Source: Mactromeris polynyma | Taxonomy: Eukaryota > Mollusca > Bivalvia > Venerida > Mactridae | Assembly (NCBI GenBank): GCA_032209605.1 | Contig: JASFXZ010000012.1 | Location: forward strand, 2,170,001 to 2,234,000 | Direction of reading: 5' to 3' | DNA length: 64,000 nt | Shown here: positions 22,680 through 35,450 of the stretch, in pieces | Layout: every line of letters starts with the position of its first letter | Position numbering within the stretch: position 1 is the stretch's first letter | Made by a program: the position numbers and the translations under genes | The notes under the pieces: model-generated | What the model was told of the DNA's origin: nothing | Seen by the model: the letters and a program-made list of their open reading frames with translations, nothing else | Database searches by the model: none

Positions 22680-23430
22680 TAACTATACTACACAATAAGC
22701 ATATGCATACACATCGAATGAAAATAATACAACATAGAACTAAGCAAACCTATAAGCATTCAAATGATATCGTAAAAAATTCTCACAATGACCTGAAGGC
22801 CAGGATCTACGGGCGAATTGACAAACGTACGTAGAATTTCGCGACTTGAACAATGGCGTTCTGAGTAAAATCCGGGAATCTCCACGCGCTGCGCAGTAAT
22901 ATATTCGATGTTTTGAATTTGTAGATATATCTGTTTACACACGTCCTTTAAACAAAAGCATACACACGCATTTTCTTTTTGTTTTGGTAACACGCACATA
23001 AAGTTTTCAGAAGGGAATCTTTTATTTAGTACAGTTTTTCGTCTGGCGACCAGATCTATTTAATTCCTGTTAGGTAAATTGGTTTGTAGAGATTGTAACC
23101 ACTCAAGCGGAACGGCGGTTTGCGCATGGATACTTTATCATATTTAGTCTGTATCATCGAGCAGCATTTATCAAAATATGCTAAATTGATGAATTTTTGC
23201 TATATTTATCATATTAATTGGAATTTTGGAAGGGTATTTAATTTGCCATGTGTATTTAAGTATTGAAAACTGCACTATTTTCTTCAATGCAGAAAGCTGT
23301 ATTCCTGTAAATTGGTTTGTAGATTTGAAATCAGTTGTGCATACTTAGGACATAGGGGTGCACCGTCCAAAAACAGATCTAAATATCATCACCTGAATAA
23401 TACACTGTCCTTTATTGGAGGATTATCAAA
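22680..23430. other. no gene supported
   Basis: It has a CpG-bearing segment near 22800-22900 and a 79-codon minus-strand frame (22760-22999) without recognisable features. No splice-supported exon. Confidence 0.4.
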
Positions 23431-23800
23431 TTACTAGACATATACTTCACTATGCAGCGATGGTGTGTTGCGCTGATGCAGTGTAAATAGCTCCAATGTC
23501 AAGGTCACATGTAGAGGTCAAAGGTCAGAAAAGGGTTTGATAGGTCTTTTCCAGAATTTGACACCATTCATTTATCGCGGGATTATTTGAATTACTTGAC
23601 ATAACTGTTCAACATGATGAGATGGTGTGTCACACGCAAGACCCATACCCTAAGTAAATAGCTCAAATATCAATATCACACTTAGTCAAAAGTAAAAAAT
23701 GGTTATAATAGACATGCACTGTACGGCATTAATTATATACCCATATTGCTTGAAATTTAGCGGGCTTGACATGTTGCCCTTGGGCATCTAGTAGTTGATA
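23431..23800. repeat. dispersed repeat of the 'aaggtcac' type
   Basis: Two related half-units carry 'gcagcgatggtgtgt' / 'gatgagatggtgtgt', 'tagctccaatgtcaaggtca' / 'tagctcaaatatcaatatca' and 'ttatcaaattactagacata' / 'tatttgaattacttgacata'. Non-coding mobile repeat with internal duplication. Confidence 0.5.
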
Positions 23801-24329
23801 CTTCATGTTCACTATAGTAGGGCCAAGATCTGAAGACGCAACAACATTGGCATAATGTATTTGGTTGGGTCAGTTCATATCAAATCCCAGGTTAGTTCAA
23901 TGATAATAATCATCATTGCGTTTTTCCTGTTGTCGAAAAAAATGAATACGCAGATATGTCCTATCAGCTTTTTTAATCTACAACATAATGGATAAATGCA
24001 AACTACCTGGGTTCAAAACTAGCAAGCTTTCCATGGTGTGTCACAGAAAACTAGATAAATATGTGTAAATATGAATGAAAAGATAATAATTTTATACAGT
24101 TCACAAATATCCGGATAAATAAGGAAAAATTGTACTAGAAGTATAAAATAATTCATCACTGTGAATATAAATAAAACGCCTATCCGAGACTAGAACCAGT
24201 TACCTCAGTTAACCTAAATAGCAGTGTGAATGCTTACCTCATTGAGCTATTGATGCACATACAGATATGAATAATGTGTTGATGTGTACACTTTATATGG
24301 TACAAGCGCTTATTGACCGAGATTATAAA

Positions 24330-24760
24330 TCAGCACCCCTTTTTATTATCCGTCAACGAAACAAAGGTTTTAGGAGGGGGATATTGTTTTGGCATTGTCC
24401 GTCCTTCCATATGTCACACTTTTTTCAGTCCGGAGCGATATGTTGGTACTTGTTGGACAGATTTCACTGAAACTTTCTATGAATATATATATGGGTATGG
24501 GAACGATGCACATCAAAGGGGTCACAATCCACCTATGTATGACATAGTCATGGCCCTTTGATACTTTCAATTAGTAACATTTTTTCCGTCTGGAGCCATT
24601 ACCGTATCTTGGTAGTGGTTGGACAGATTTAATTGAAACTGTCTATGAATATATAGATGGATGGGTATATAAATATAACTTGCATGATGCACATTCAAAG
24701 TCAGGTCACAATCCACCCATGTATGACAGAGTAATGGCCCTTTGTTACTATCCATTAATA
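24330..24760. repeat. internally duplicated dispersed repeat
   Basis: Two units about 190 bp apart share 'cagtccggagcgatatgttg' / 'cgtctggagccattaccgta', 'ggacagattt', 'aaactttctatgaatatata' / 'aaactgtctatgaatatata', 'gatgcaca' and 'caatccacc(t/c)atgtatgaca'. The overlapping frames on both strands are repeat shadows. Confidence 0.6.
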
Positions 24761-24779
24761 TGTAGAACTTTGCCAAAAG

Positions 24780-25800
24780 TATTATTTGTTAATCCCATTT
24801 AACCCTTACAAAAACTAGTTGATGGTTATATATGCATAATTATTTCAATATGAAAGTCCAGACTCCTATATTGAAAGTCATATAGTGATATACTACAGCT
24901 ATATACAAACGTATTGTTATTTTACAATTGTAAAGTAACAATATGTTTTTAAAGTTGAAGACTGAATCATTTCATTGAGATTTATTACTGCACTATATTC
25001 CATCTGGAATGGGTCAGGTGACTTGAGTTCACCATGTCAATACCTATGGAGTTACATAACAACCAGACTGTTACACTACTTTGTTTCACTCCATATCCTT
25101 TATAATATCGACAGTGTACATTGTCAAAACATTTAAAGGTGTCATTATGGGACAACTTTTTGGTCTTTGAATTTCCTAGCGCATTAATATCTCTTATTTT
25201 TTCTTGAAAGTACAGAATATTTCTCAATTACTAAGTAATACACTGCTCATTACTATAATCAGTTACTTAGCTGTGACATTAAACTAGATGTTGTTGTTCA
25301 AGCAGAAATAAGGAGATTTATTCAAATATAACTTTTTCACATGGTGGTTGAAACATGATTATAATTAGGTATTATTTTTTACCATGCTGAGTAGTGGATG
25401 TGTATCATAAACATCATAGGAAGATGAAATTATCAATTTATTTCTTTGTTATTTGCTTTACTAGGGATCATAAAATTATTTATCTAATCTGAAAATATTT
25501 ACTTTATCACCAATATTCAAAGGATGTACATTGGAGTACCACTGGGTCAGAGTCTGTTGATAAGGAGACTAGATATGCTTAATTTAGGGAGGCGCAGTGG
25601 TTGTTTATTAAATCTTAACAAGTCAAACTGTGTTGAATGTAATTCACAAAAAATTGATTATACTGAAAGTGGGGGTAAAAAGTCTAGGGTCTATCAAAAT
25701 TGGGGGGTAAAAGGTCTTTAGGGAAGAAATGACTTTGGTGTGGAATGTCTGGAATTCAGCGCCTTTAATGGTATGAGCAAACTTCTTTTGCAATATGTTT
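24780..25800. other. no gene seen
   Basis: AT-rich DNA with short unrecognised frames only (for example 24985-25227 minus and 25524-25721 plus). Confidence 0.4.
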
Positions 25801-25824
25801 TCTCATTTATAACACAGCACTCAC

Positions 25825-26150
25825 CCCCCTTCAGGCATTTAAGGCTCAACCACCGTGGGCGGCTGTCTTACTCCACACCACAACACTCTTCCTCATTTAG
25901 GCTCAACCACTGTGGGCTGGCAAACACCGTTGCCACCATTTAAGTAATTCAAGGGGAAAAAAACTGGACCCAATATTGGACTTGAACCAACGACCTCCTA
26001 AATACTAGTACGGCTTACCAGGTGGCCGCCTAACCCCACACAACTACAGTTATCCCTCTTCCAGTTGAGGCTCAATCGTCAAACACCCCTGTCACATATA
26101 AGTAATTCTAGGAGAAAACATGTACCCAATGTAGGGCTTGAAAAGCTTTT
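25825..26150 (-). repeat. tRNA-SINE relic with partial tandem duplication
   Basis: At 25945-26035 the minus strand resembles the SINE at 2185-2280 ('aaggggaaa...acccaatat...ttgaacc...cgacctcctaaa'). Parts recur: 'aggctcaaccac' near 25851 and 25900, and 'aagtaattc...gaaaa...acccaat' at about 25941 and 26100. Confidence 0.45.
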
Positions 26151-27330
26151 TACACACATCAAACTACATAATACAAATGTAATGACGCTTTTTCTGCTAT
26201 AATGTTTAATATTACATTATCGTTTCAGGTTTTCATGATATATTCACAAGATCCTTCATAAAAGTCAACTCTGGTACAAAAAGAAATAGGCTGTAACAGT
26301 GGTCAACAAGGCATAAACTATTTCTTGGAAAGTACTCAGTTGACAGTTTTCTATCAATCTTGAAATTTAGGATTTGAAATGCAGTTCTATTTAAATAAAA
26401 TTGTAATCACTGTTATACAGTGTGTGTATTGTTTTTTTTCAACTTGATTATCTAGATATGGCACTATCACAAGCGCTAAGCTGTTGTTTCATCTAGGTTT
26501 GTATGTGCATGCTTTTGAGGAAAATTTATCAGGATGGGAAAAGTACCATTTGTGGAGACTTATGACTTTTTCAACAAGCTTTGTAGTACTACAGTTAAAC
26601 ACATAAAACTAGCAGCTAACCAAAGGATTGATAATAGTGGTTGCTTATATCACAGACGGCTGCAAATGCTGGGTTGAAATCCAAACAAAATGTGTCTCTA
26701 CATTCTCAGTATACAACTCATGACATGACATTAATGATAAAGAGCATATTGTATCTATATTATTGGTATCTATTCAAAGCTGGATGGACTGAGGTGTGAC
26801 AGACATAGATAAAACACATAGTAATGACTCTGAATGTATTTGTTTTACATACTTATAAAAAAATAACATGCTGTCATTTTCTACCAAATTATCTTTCTCA
26901 TATTCCTATGCGTACACTAATTTTTTTACAAATTTGGAAGCGTTTTCGTTCACTTGACAACAATATCAGTAAAACAAGTAAAACAAATTGACCGAGACAT
27001 GTTGAACAATTCATGCACGTGCAAATCGACTTTCAAGTTGTTGACGATTATCAGTGCGGACATAATCGCTAAAATTCATGAATCCTGATAACACAGGTCA
27101 AGGCTTCATATTATCTACAAATCTCCAAATTGACTTGTCCTAGAAATGCTAGATTTTGAAAACCAAAATAAAGAAAAATGGTCAGTAATAATGGTAGAAC
27201 CTTATAATTGTAAAACAAGTGACGATTGTAAAATAAATGAAATACAAAGATATCAGACTAACTTAGAGTAAAATCAGTATGCCTGAGGCATAAAGTTATG
27301 ATATCACTAGCTTGCCATAGGTGTTGAGTT
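26150..27330. other. no gene seen
   Basis: AT-rich intergenic DNA. No supported feature. Confidence 0.4.
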
Positions 27331-27334
27331 ATCT

Positions 27335-27715
27335 TGTTGTAGGGCCACACCAAATTATTTTTTTGTTCTTCGGATTTTCCCCCCAAATAATGGGGCGAGC
27401 GAGCGAAAAAAAATGTATATTATGATATCAGTATGAAGCTGAAAAGGGTAATAGAAACTATACAACAGGATAACCACAAACAATGACTAGATATCATGAT
27501 ATGATAATTAAGTGCCAACATTTAAGAGTAAGGAAACATGATAGACAGACGCGACAAATGACCTTATAAAGGTAAATTTTATAGAATTTATTATGCTTGT
27601 ATATACGTTTGAAACTAATTAGTGTTTTACTGGCTTTCATTTTGGCCACACCAAATTGATCATTAGTTCTTCAGATTTGTTTAAGAAAACGATGGGGCGA
27701 GCGAGCAAAATATGT
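27335..27715. repeat. pair of 'ggccacaccaaatt ... ggggcgagcgagc' repeats
   Basis: The string 'gccacaccaaatt', then 'gttctt(c/)', then 'atggggcgagcgagc' occurs at 27346-27410 and again at 27645-27706, about 300 bp apart in the same orientation. Short dispersed repeat copies. Confidence 0.6.
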
Positions 27716-27924
27716 ATTTGTATTTTTATTACTTCTCATTTTATTTATCATTTTATTTTTCTTATATTTCTCAAAATTTCACTGACAGTGCTTTTTTCTC
27801 CAATTCTATCCATTTATTGAGTAAAAAAAACATTGAGCAATGCTGGCTGCATACTTAAAACTAGACATCAGTGAAAAACTAGACCCACTAAGACTTGAAT
27901 GTTACCATGAGATGCACAACTATT

Positions 27925-28135
27925 TTCATTTTATTGAAACGTTTATGATATTATCAAGGTCAGTAAACTTTGGAACTACTTTTCGCTAAGTAATTAGGTC
28001 AATGTGTATGATTTTGACATGTTACCCGGCTTTCAGTCTGTTTTGCGTTTGGAAAACGGGAACCAATTGTTGTATGCCTCTCAAAATTGCAACTTCTATA
28101 GACGGTACCTGAGCGGTACCGTCCAAAAACAGGAA
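27925..28135 (+). repeat. 210-bp dispersed repeat, copy 1
   Basis: It shares 'attgaaacgtttatg', 'aaactttggaacta', 'aaaacgggaaccaattgttg', 'tatgcctctcaaa' and 'tatagacggtacctgag' with 58200-58420 in the same orientation. Confidence 0.75.
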
Positions 28136-28139
28136 CAGG

Positions 28140-29560
28140 GCAAGCAAATTCACTATTAAGCTATCTGCTGTCCCAGGCCATCAGCGCTAACAGCGCTTTG
28201 ATTTTATCAACCTCATAACGGCATTGTAGCGGTGCTTATGTTGATTGTGTGTCGACTACATAAAAAAGAACAATTTCAAAATATGTACATACAGCATAAA
28301 AGTATTCTTTGATCAGTTACAATCTCGATTGTGCACTTTGTCTTTCCGATGGTAAATAAGATGGCACTACAGCTTCAGAGGTCTCTATTTACGATATTAA
28401 AGAACTAAGGTAGACAATATAACAAGGCTCAGATACATTGTTGAGTTATCTGCAAATAAAGAAGAAACAATTGTACACAGAACTGGCATTGTACACTAAC
28501 ACACATCAATTATTGTTCTTCTAAAGTTAACATCCCCTGCTTTGTGCCGTTATAAACCCAGCCCTCTTCATTTTACCTCCATTGAGAACATTCGAATACC
28601 ATCATTTGATGTATGTAAACGATTTTAATAGCAGAAATATTCTTATTTTTTATAAATGGTAAAATAATAACTTCCACTAAAATGGAAGAGCGTGTTTCTA
28701 TTTTTACTACGTATTCGGTCTAGGTGAATTTTGATGACTGTAATTTCAAAGCACAATGCGATTCATGTCCGTAGACGAATATGAAAATACCAAACATGAG
28801 CGTATATTTAAATTTTTAAAGCGATTTTTACTTTGAATTTTTGTGAAAGCCGTTGTTATATAATTTTTATTATATATATACTCGTATATATATTTTTTTT
28901 TCATACGTTTAGATGTTCCGCATTAGTCGACACTCAGAGACATTATAAATCATTGAAACGCATTGATCCTATTTAAATCTCTATGTACAGTCAGTGTAGT
29001 AAATCTACTTGCTGATCCGTGTTCGTATTTGCTCCATAAAGGTTCAGATATAATAATACAAGTTTTGCAACATGTAATCAATGTCACTCTATACTTGATT
29101 TGCTTGGATGAACAACACAGTAGTATCAAGCGTGTAGGGTGCACATCTTTCAATGATAACAACACTAAAAGTATTTGTAAACCCTCTTATCAACTTATAT
29201 TGCAACAATGAAGATCACATGACGAAAGGTCAAGGTCATTTTTATGACATTATACTTATGGATTTTTAGGCTTTTTGTAAACAACGGGTCATTTGCTGAC
29301 AATGTTAATATCTGCCAACAATAACATTTCAAAGCTTCTCGTGGAAACTAAAAGGAATTTTACTGATTTGCCGGTCCTTGAAACAAAGACGTGTTTATTT
29401 GAACATCATTTCGTGACTATTTTACATACAATCGTGTATCCTACCATCATCCCAACGTGTTTGTATTCCGTCTGGCCAGACGATTGTGTATTAGCTGAAG
29501 TATTTTGGGTGATATATCTGAAACCATCCATTGCGCAGAATTCGACAGGTATAACAAATT
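28140..29560. other. no gene seen
   Basis: AT-rich DNA up to the truncated LINE. Short frames on both strands at 28950-29211 and 29293-29592 lack recognisable motifs. Confidence 0.4.
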
Positions 29561-29790
29561 GTCGGACAAATTACTGGCTTTACAAAAAGTAAAAAGGCAT
29601 TTTTTAATCAAGCAATTAAGGATAACAAAGATCCCAGTTTTATTTGGAAAAAATTGAAAGACATTTCACATTTGAATCAAATTAATGCAATTACGTTACC
29701 AGCACGATTACATATAGAAAACTGTGACATTAATGGAGAACTCAATATTGTAAATGAATTGAACAAACATTTTACAAATATATAGCAGAC

Positions 29791-30720
29791 ATGATAAAAA
29801 AGTCATCTTTTAGTCCGGAACATTTTCTTGACATAAAGGGTGTTTTAGACGCAAAGATAGGAAACAAAATGTTTCATTTAAGTTATATTACACCACTTGA
29901 AGTAAAACAAATCATTGATAAACTTGATGCTAGTAAATCTACTGGGCTCGATGAGATTGGTCCTAAAGTAATTAAACATTGCGGTGACACTACAACACTG
30001 TGTATTGCATCTATAATTAATAACAGTATCCGAAACGGAATATTCCCCGACTCCATGAAGACTGCACGTGTCCTACCACTGTTCAAATCAGGTTCCAAAG
30101 AGGATCCAGGTAATTATCGTCCGATTTCAATACTGCCAACTATATCAAAAATATTTGAAAGACATATTGCAAATCAAGTTAAATCTTACTTCCATTCTAC
30201 AAATGTTATACATGCAAAGCAGTCTGGTTGTAGGGAAAACCATTCCTGTAGTACTGCTTTAACCAGTTTAATAGATGCATGGGTTAAAGATATTGACAGT
30301 GGTAAACTTGTCGGTGCTATATTTCTTGACTTAAGAAAAGCCTTTGATTTAGTGGATCATCAAGTTCTTTTGCATAAACTAAAATTATATCATTTTTCGG
30401 AAATGTCATTAGAGTTCTTTCAATCGTATCTAAGTAACAGAAAACAGTTAGTAAAATTTGGAAACATACAATCTGGCCTGCTTCCCATATCATCAGGTGT
30501 ACCACAGGGATCTATACTAGGTCCACTATTGTTTCTAATATATATTAATGATATAGCATTTTGTAATAATACAAACATGAAAATCGATTTATTTGCCGAT
30601 GATTCAACTTTGCACGAATCAGGTAGCAGTTTAACTAACATTGAATTTCAGCTACAGAGTAATCTAAACTTCGTCGTTGATTGGTGCAAAATAAATAACA
30701 TGTCTTTACATCCAAATTAA
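29791..30720 (+). pseudogene. LINE reverse transcriptase fragment
   Basis: 309 codons. Motifs in order: STGLDEIGPKVIK (about residue 50), PGNYRPISILP (about 107), a QSGCRENHSCSTAL block (about 145), FLDLRKAFDLVDH with the first catalytic Asp (about 180), GVPQGSILGPLLFLIYIND (about 237-255), and FADDSTL (about 268), the catalytic box with Phe in place of the usual Tyr. The stop at 30720 falls inside the conserved segment after SLHPN, and the same frame continues (SKCMVIGTPNKTKQA), so it is a nonsense mutation and not a natural end. Confidence 0.9.
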
Positions 30721-30805
30721 TCAAAATGCATGGTTATCGGCACGCCAAATAAGACAAAGCAAGCTGCCATTCTAAATTTAATGGAATAGCATGAGAAAGT
30801 GTAAC

Positions 30806-31415
30806 TGTTCAAAAACTGCTTGGAATCTATATAGATAATAACTTAAAATGGCATACACAAATAAAGTTTGTATGCAAAAAACTCAACTCTAAAATTTCGC
30901 TTCTAAAGAATGTAATATTTTACCTCACAGAGGAGATGAAATGTATGTTTTACAATGCGTATATACTTCCAATACTTGACTATTGTTGTCATATTTGGGG
31001 CAAAGACAATAATCGTCACATAAATAAAATAAATACCTTGCAAAAATTATTCTTAAAAAAAACCAAGCGATCGCCATCCAATGGATTATTACGAGAACTT
31101 CAGTGGTTAACGTTTACAGACAGATGTAAATACCACTGTGGCGCTCTTGTATATAAAACGCGAAATGGTATGGCCCCTTGTTACCTGACTGAGTTACTTG
31201 TCTTTGCAAATAATGAACACTACTCACTTCGATCGGCTTCAAAACATGACTTATGTATAAATAAAACACCACGCACTAATTATTTTAAAGATTCATTTTC
31301 TTATTACAGTATGAAGGTATGGAATGACATTCCAGATGCCATAAGAAATGTGCAAAGGTTAGCATCCTTCAAACACGAATATAAAAATCACCTTTTAAAT
31401 ACTGCATCGCAGTAA
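30806..31415 (+). pseudogene. LINE C-terminal region
   Basis: The frame resumes with QKLLGIYIDNNLKWHTQI just after the break, then YNAYILPILDYCCHIWG, LQKLFLKKTKRS and a terminal YYSMKVWNDIPDAIRN block ending at TAA 31415. This is the usual region downstream of the reverse transcriptase in CR1/L2-like LINEs. It is in a different frame from the reverse transcriptase fragment. Confidence 0.8.
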
Positions 31416-31769
31416 TTACGTTTCATTTTATTAATTGTGACATAATATATAAATACATATATTATCACGGACATATAAACCGTTTATATGTCCGAGATAT
31501 TATGTTCACATCAATTTGTATAATATAATAGATCGAGTGTCTGTCGGTAAGTAAATTGTTATATTGAATTAAATTGTTATATTGAAATACAATGTGAAAT
31601 CTTATTTATATACATGTTATTATAAGTGTGCAAATGTTAAATTTTAATTATTATTATGTTTTGTTTACAGAAGGCCTCATTGAAAATATGATGTTTTTAT
31701 AGTTATATATTTATATCATAATGTGTAACAACCTTCTTAAAATAAAGATGTTATTATTATTATTATTGT

Positions 31770-32770
31770 AATATTTTCTTATCTAGGTAGAATATGTCAA
31801 ACCATTCCAACTAATTAGATTTCAAAAGGAGACTTGGGTCCAATTACTTCACGAAATATAGTACGAAATATAAGACCGATACCCATCCCATCGTGCAAGG
31901 CCCCAAATTCAAGTAAAACTCCTCGTGACAGCAATAATCTTCCATAACACTCTCCATTTATTGTAAAAGTTAACTGGTTATTCCGATCATGAATGCTACA
32001 CAGGATGATCGGTGTGTATAATAGGGAGACAAGTAGATATTGGTTATTTGTAAACTGATAAGGGAGATAACTTACTACGGTCGAAATCTAGTAGACTCTT
32101 CAGTCACTGTTATGACGGGAATATTTATTATTTGATGGAAATCCAAATGAGATAAATATAAAGATTTTAAAACTTGCTGAATATTATTATTCATATTGCA
32201 TCTAACCCAACTATAAGTAATAATGTAGGAATAATATGGCGTCCGTCCATCCGTCCGTTCGTCAACACTGTCTTCAAATAATGTTATCCTAAACTGCTGG
32301 ACGGAATACATCCAAATCAAGCTGAAAGCATCTCCTAGTGTACGAATGTTGGTCTTGATTCCTGAGGACAAAGTGTGGTGACCGCATAATACTTTTCCTG
32401 CGGGTCTATCTTCCAGTGTAGGGGATATAACATCATTGGAGTAATTGCCCTGGCCCTGGTATCCAGACACCTTATGCGCTATATCTATCGTCCTTCAAAC
32501 CACATAAATCTCCATAGCAGCTTAATTCCTGGAATTCTTCCAAATATCTTAATTAAATTCGAAGCATTTTATCACGTCCTTCATTGGAATATACATTGCA
32601 ATTGACAATCTTGACAATAAGGACTGTAATAGTGTAACAAAGTAAGTATTTACAACTTAACTTTCGTTATCGTCATCAACACTGGCAACATCAATCACCA
32701 TTATCCAATTACAGCATTGTCCATATATCAACATCATCACTATCATAATCAGCTATCGCCAGAAGCAGGA
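31770..32770. other. no gene; dispersed repeat fragment
   Basis: Around 32235-32470 there is a 'cgtccgtccatccgtccgtt' block followed by repeat-like DNA ('actgctggacggaatacatc'). The 131-codon minus-strand frame over it is a shadow. The rest shows nothing recognisable. Confidence 0.45.
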
Positions 32771-32778
32771 ACTGTAAC

Positions 32779-34046
32779 ATGATTGATACCAACATCATCA
32801 TAAGCTCTACCACCAGCATCAACATAAATTGTACCACCAGCATCATCATAGGCTGTACCACCAGCATCATCATAAGCTGTACCACCAACATCATCATAAC
32901 CTGTACCACCAGCATCATCATAATATCTACCACTAACATCAGCATAAGCTCTAACACCAACATCATCATTACCTCTACCACCAGCATCATCATAGCCTGT
33001 ACCACCAGCATCATCATAAACTGTACCACCTGCATCATCATAGGCTGTACCACCAGCATCATCATAGGCTGTACCACCAGCATCATCATAGGCTGTACCA
33101 CCAGCATCATCATAGGCTGTACCACCAGCATCATCATAGGCTGTACCACCAGCATCATCATAGGCTGTACCACCAGCATCATCATAAACTGTACCACCAG
33201 CATCATCATAGGCTGTACCACCAGCATCATCATAACCTGTACCACCAACATCATCATAACCTGTACCACCAGCATCATCATAATATCTACCACTAACATC
33301 ATCATAAGCTCTGCCACCAGCATCAGCATAAGCTCTAACACCAACATCATCATTACCTCTACCACTAACATTGTCATAAGCTCTACCACCAACATCATCA
33401 TAAGCTCTACCACCAACATCATCATAACCTGAACCACCAGCATCACCATAAACTCTTCCATCAGCATCATCATAATCTCCACCATCAACACCATCATAAG
33501 CTCTACCACTAACATCATCATAAGTTCTACCACTAAGATCATCATAAGCTGAACCACCAACATCATCATAGGCTGTACCTCTAACATCATCATAAGCTCT
33601 ACCACAAACATCATCATAAGCTGTACTACTAACATCATCAAAGTTCTACCCCTTACATCATCATAGCTCTACCACTGATATCATCATAAGCGTTACCTCT
33701 AATATCATCATAAGCTGTACCACTAACATTGTCATAAGCTCTACCACTAACATCATGATAAGCTCTACCGCGAACATCATCATAAGCTCTACCACTAACA
33801 TCATGATAAGCTCTACCGCGAACATCATCATAAGCTGTACCACCAACATCCTCATAAACACAACCACCAACATGATCATAAGGGGTACCACTCACATCAC
33901 CATAAGCTCTACCACCAAAATCATCATAAGCTGTACCACCAACATTATCATTAGCTGTACCACCACGGATCATAAGCTCTACCACCAGCATCATCATAAG
34001 CTCTACCACCAACAACATCATAAGCTCTACCATCAGCAGTAGAAAT
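32779..34046. repeat. 24-bp minisatellite, about 1.27 kb
   Basis: Tandem array with consensus 'gtaccaccagcatcatcata' plus 'ggct' or 'agct', about 52 units. Homogeneous units lie in 33000-33240 and more diverged ones towards the right. Because 24 is divisible by three, all frames stay open and give long spurious proteins on both strands (octapeptides such as MMMLVVQP). Confidence 0.9.
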
Positions 34047-34099
34047 GGCAAGAACTTAAACACTTGCAGCTAGTAGCAACGTCATTAATGCCCTCATCA

Positions 34100-34540
34100 C
34101 TGACAAACAGAAGCAGCTGCATTTATCACAGTATGTATTATCATCATCAACAACAGAAACAACAAGAACAACAACATAAGATATAATAACGGTAAACTAT
34201 CGACAAGCACAGAGACATATACACTAGCAGCAAGAATTTAGAACAAATAATCCTTGTTCAACACTTGTTAGCAAATTATTTAGCTCAACAACTAAGGACA
34301 TTTAGGGTTGATTGTTTTTGCAGAAAACTCATCAAAAGTAACAACAATTAACAACAGCATGTGTGGCAACACGTGCATGAAACACAACTGTAAACAATAA
34401 CTTTAAATACAGACTGACACTGTGTCTTGAACAGAATGTGTACATGTATAATTAAGCAACACTTAGCGACAACAACGTGGCAATTAGTATATTAACGGCA
34501 ACGGCAATAATAGCTATAAAGAAGCAAATTTAACAATTTA
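34100..34540. other. no gene seen
   Basis: Short AT/CA-rich spacer between two minisatellites, with scattered 'aacaac' runs. Confidence 0.4.
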
Positions 34541-34555
34541 AGAAATCACAACATC

Positions 34556-34833
34556 ATCAGCAGTAACAGAAACATCAGTAGCAGCAGCAACTGCAGTAAC
34601 AGAAACATCAGTAGCAGCAGCAACTGCAGTAACAGAAACATCAGTAGCAGCAGCAACTGCAGTAACAGAAACATCAGTAGCAGCAGCAACTGCAGTAACA
34701 GAAACATCAGTAGCAGCAGCAACTGCAGTAACAGAAACATCAGTAGCAGCAGCAACTGCAGTAACAGAAACATCAGTAGCAGCAGCAACTGCAGTAACAG
34801 AAACATCAGTAGCAGCAGCAACTGCAGTAACAA
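34556..34833. repeat. 33-bp minisatellite, about 8 copies
   Basis: Unit 'gcagtaacagaaacatcagt' followed by 'agcagcagcaact', almost perfect in all copies. It lies about 580 bp upstream of the hexokinase start codon at 35412. The 33-bp period gives an open frame of 11-residue repeats (TAVAAATDVSV) on the minus strand, which I do not consider a gene. Confidence 0.9.
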
Positions 34834-35411
34834 AAACATAGTTGAGTGTTTTGGGTTCCATGTCCCACATACGCAAAGACCAGCAACATCATCATGAATT
34901 CGAAAAATAACAATAAAATAATTGCAGAAACAAAATTTATTAACAAAGAGACACATCATCAGCAAGACTAAGTAGCAAATTCATCATCCGCACCAAAATT
35001 AACATCCATTCTTAACTTATTCGCCGCTATTTACAACATTATTTTGATATATTAGCTAATTTGAATAGTTCTGTTGAACTTCACGCACCTGTTAAACAAA
35101 CAACCTTCACATTCGATATATCGGAGCCTTTAAAGCAAATTATTCATTGATAAATGAGAGCATATACAACAAGTTAAAAGTCGCTTGGACAATTTCCAAA
35201 ACATTTGTTTACAGAACATAGATGATGCAAGACGAACGTCACCATTCCAAAACGAGGCGAGCCTATAATGAATATTCATAAGCTGGAAGTCTTCGTTAAG
35301 ATAATATCCGATACGATACACTGTGCAAAGTTAGTGTGTTAATATTTTTGTTCGTGATATAACATAAGTGGTATTCTTATTCAGATAAAGGGATAATAAC
35401 ATATTGTTGGA

Positions 35412-35450
35412 ATGCCGACAACTCCAGAAAAATTGTCTAAGTATGAAAAG
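35412..35450 (+). CDS. hexokinase exon 1 (coding part)
   Basis: ATG followed by 12 codons ([13 protein letters not shown]) ending in phase 0 at the donor 'gaaaag|gtaggg'. The phase and the short N-terminal length fit the junction to exon 2 (IEAFVRGF). The 13-kb gap to exon 2 is the reason for caution. 'tcttattcag' just upstream looks like a 3' splice site, so an extra non-coding exon is possible. Confidence 0.6.

Larger units (their letters stand above)
29585..31768 (+). mobile_element. 5'-truncated, broken non-LTR retrotransposon (LINE)
   Basis: The element begins within the linker upstream of the reverse transcriptase (frame reading FFNQAIKDNKDPSFIWKKL), continues through a reverse transcriptase and C-terminal region, and ends with 'aataaagatg' and a (TTA)n tail at 31751-31768. 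The endonuclease part is missing, as expected of 5' truncation during target-primed reverse transcription. At least three lesions break the coding sequence: a 2-nt slippage near 29781, a stop at 30718-30720, and a stop plus frame change between 30780 and 30810. The motif set and simple-repeat tail fit the Jockey/CR1/L2/Rex1 group. I cannot choose a clade by eye. Confidence 0.85.

Noticed and set aside
32709..34063. Met/Val-rich (310 aa) and Thr/Ile-rich (217 aa) proteins
   Set aside because: They are translations of a 24-bp minisatellite in opposite strands. Low complexity and no independent support.
34538..34965. Ala/Thr/Val and Leu/Phe repeat proteins on the minus strand
   Set aside because: Two overlapping frames through the same 33-bp repeat. 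The open frames follow from the period being a multiple of three.
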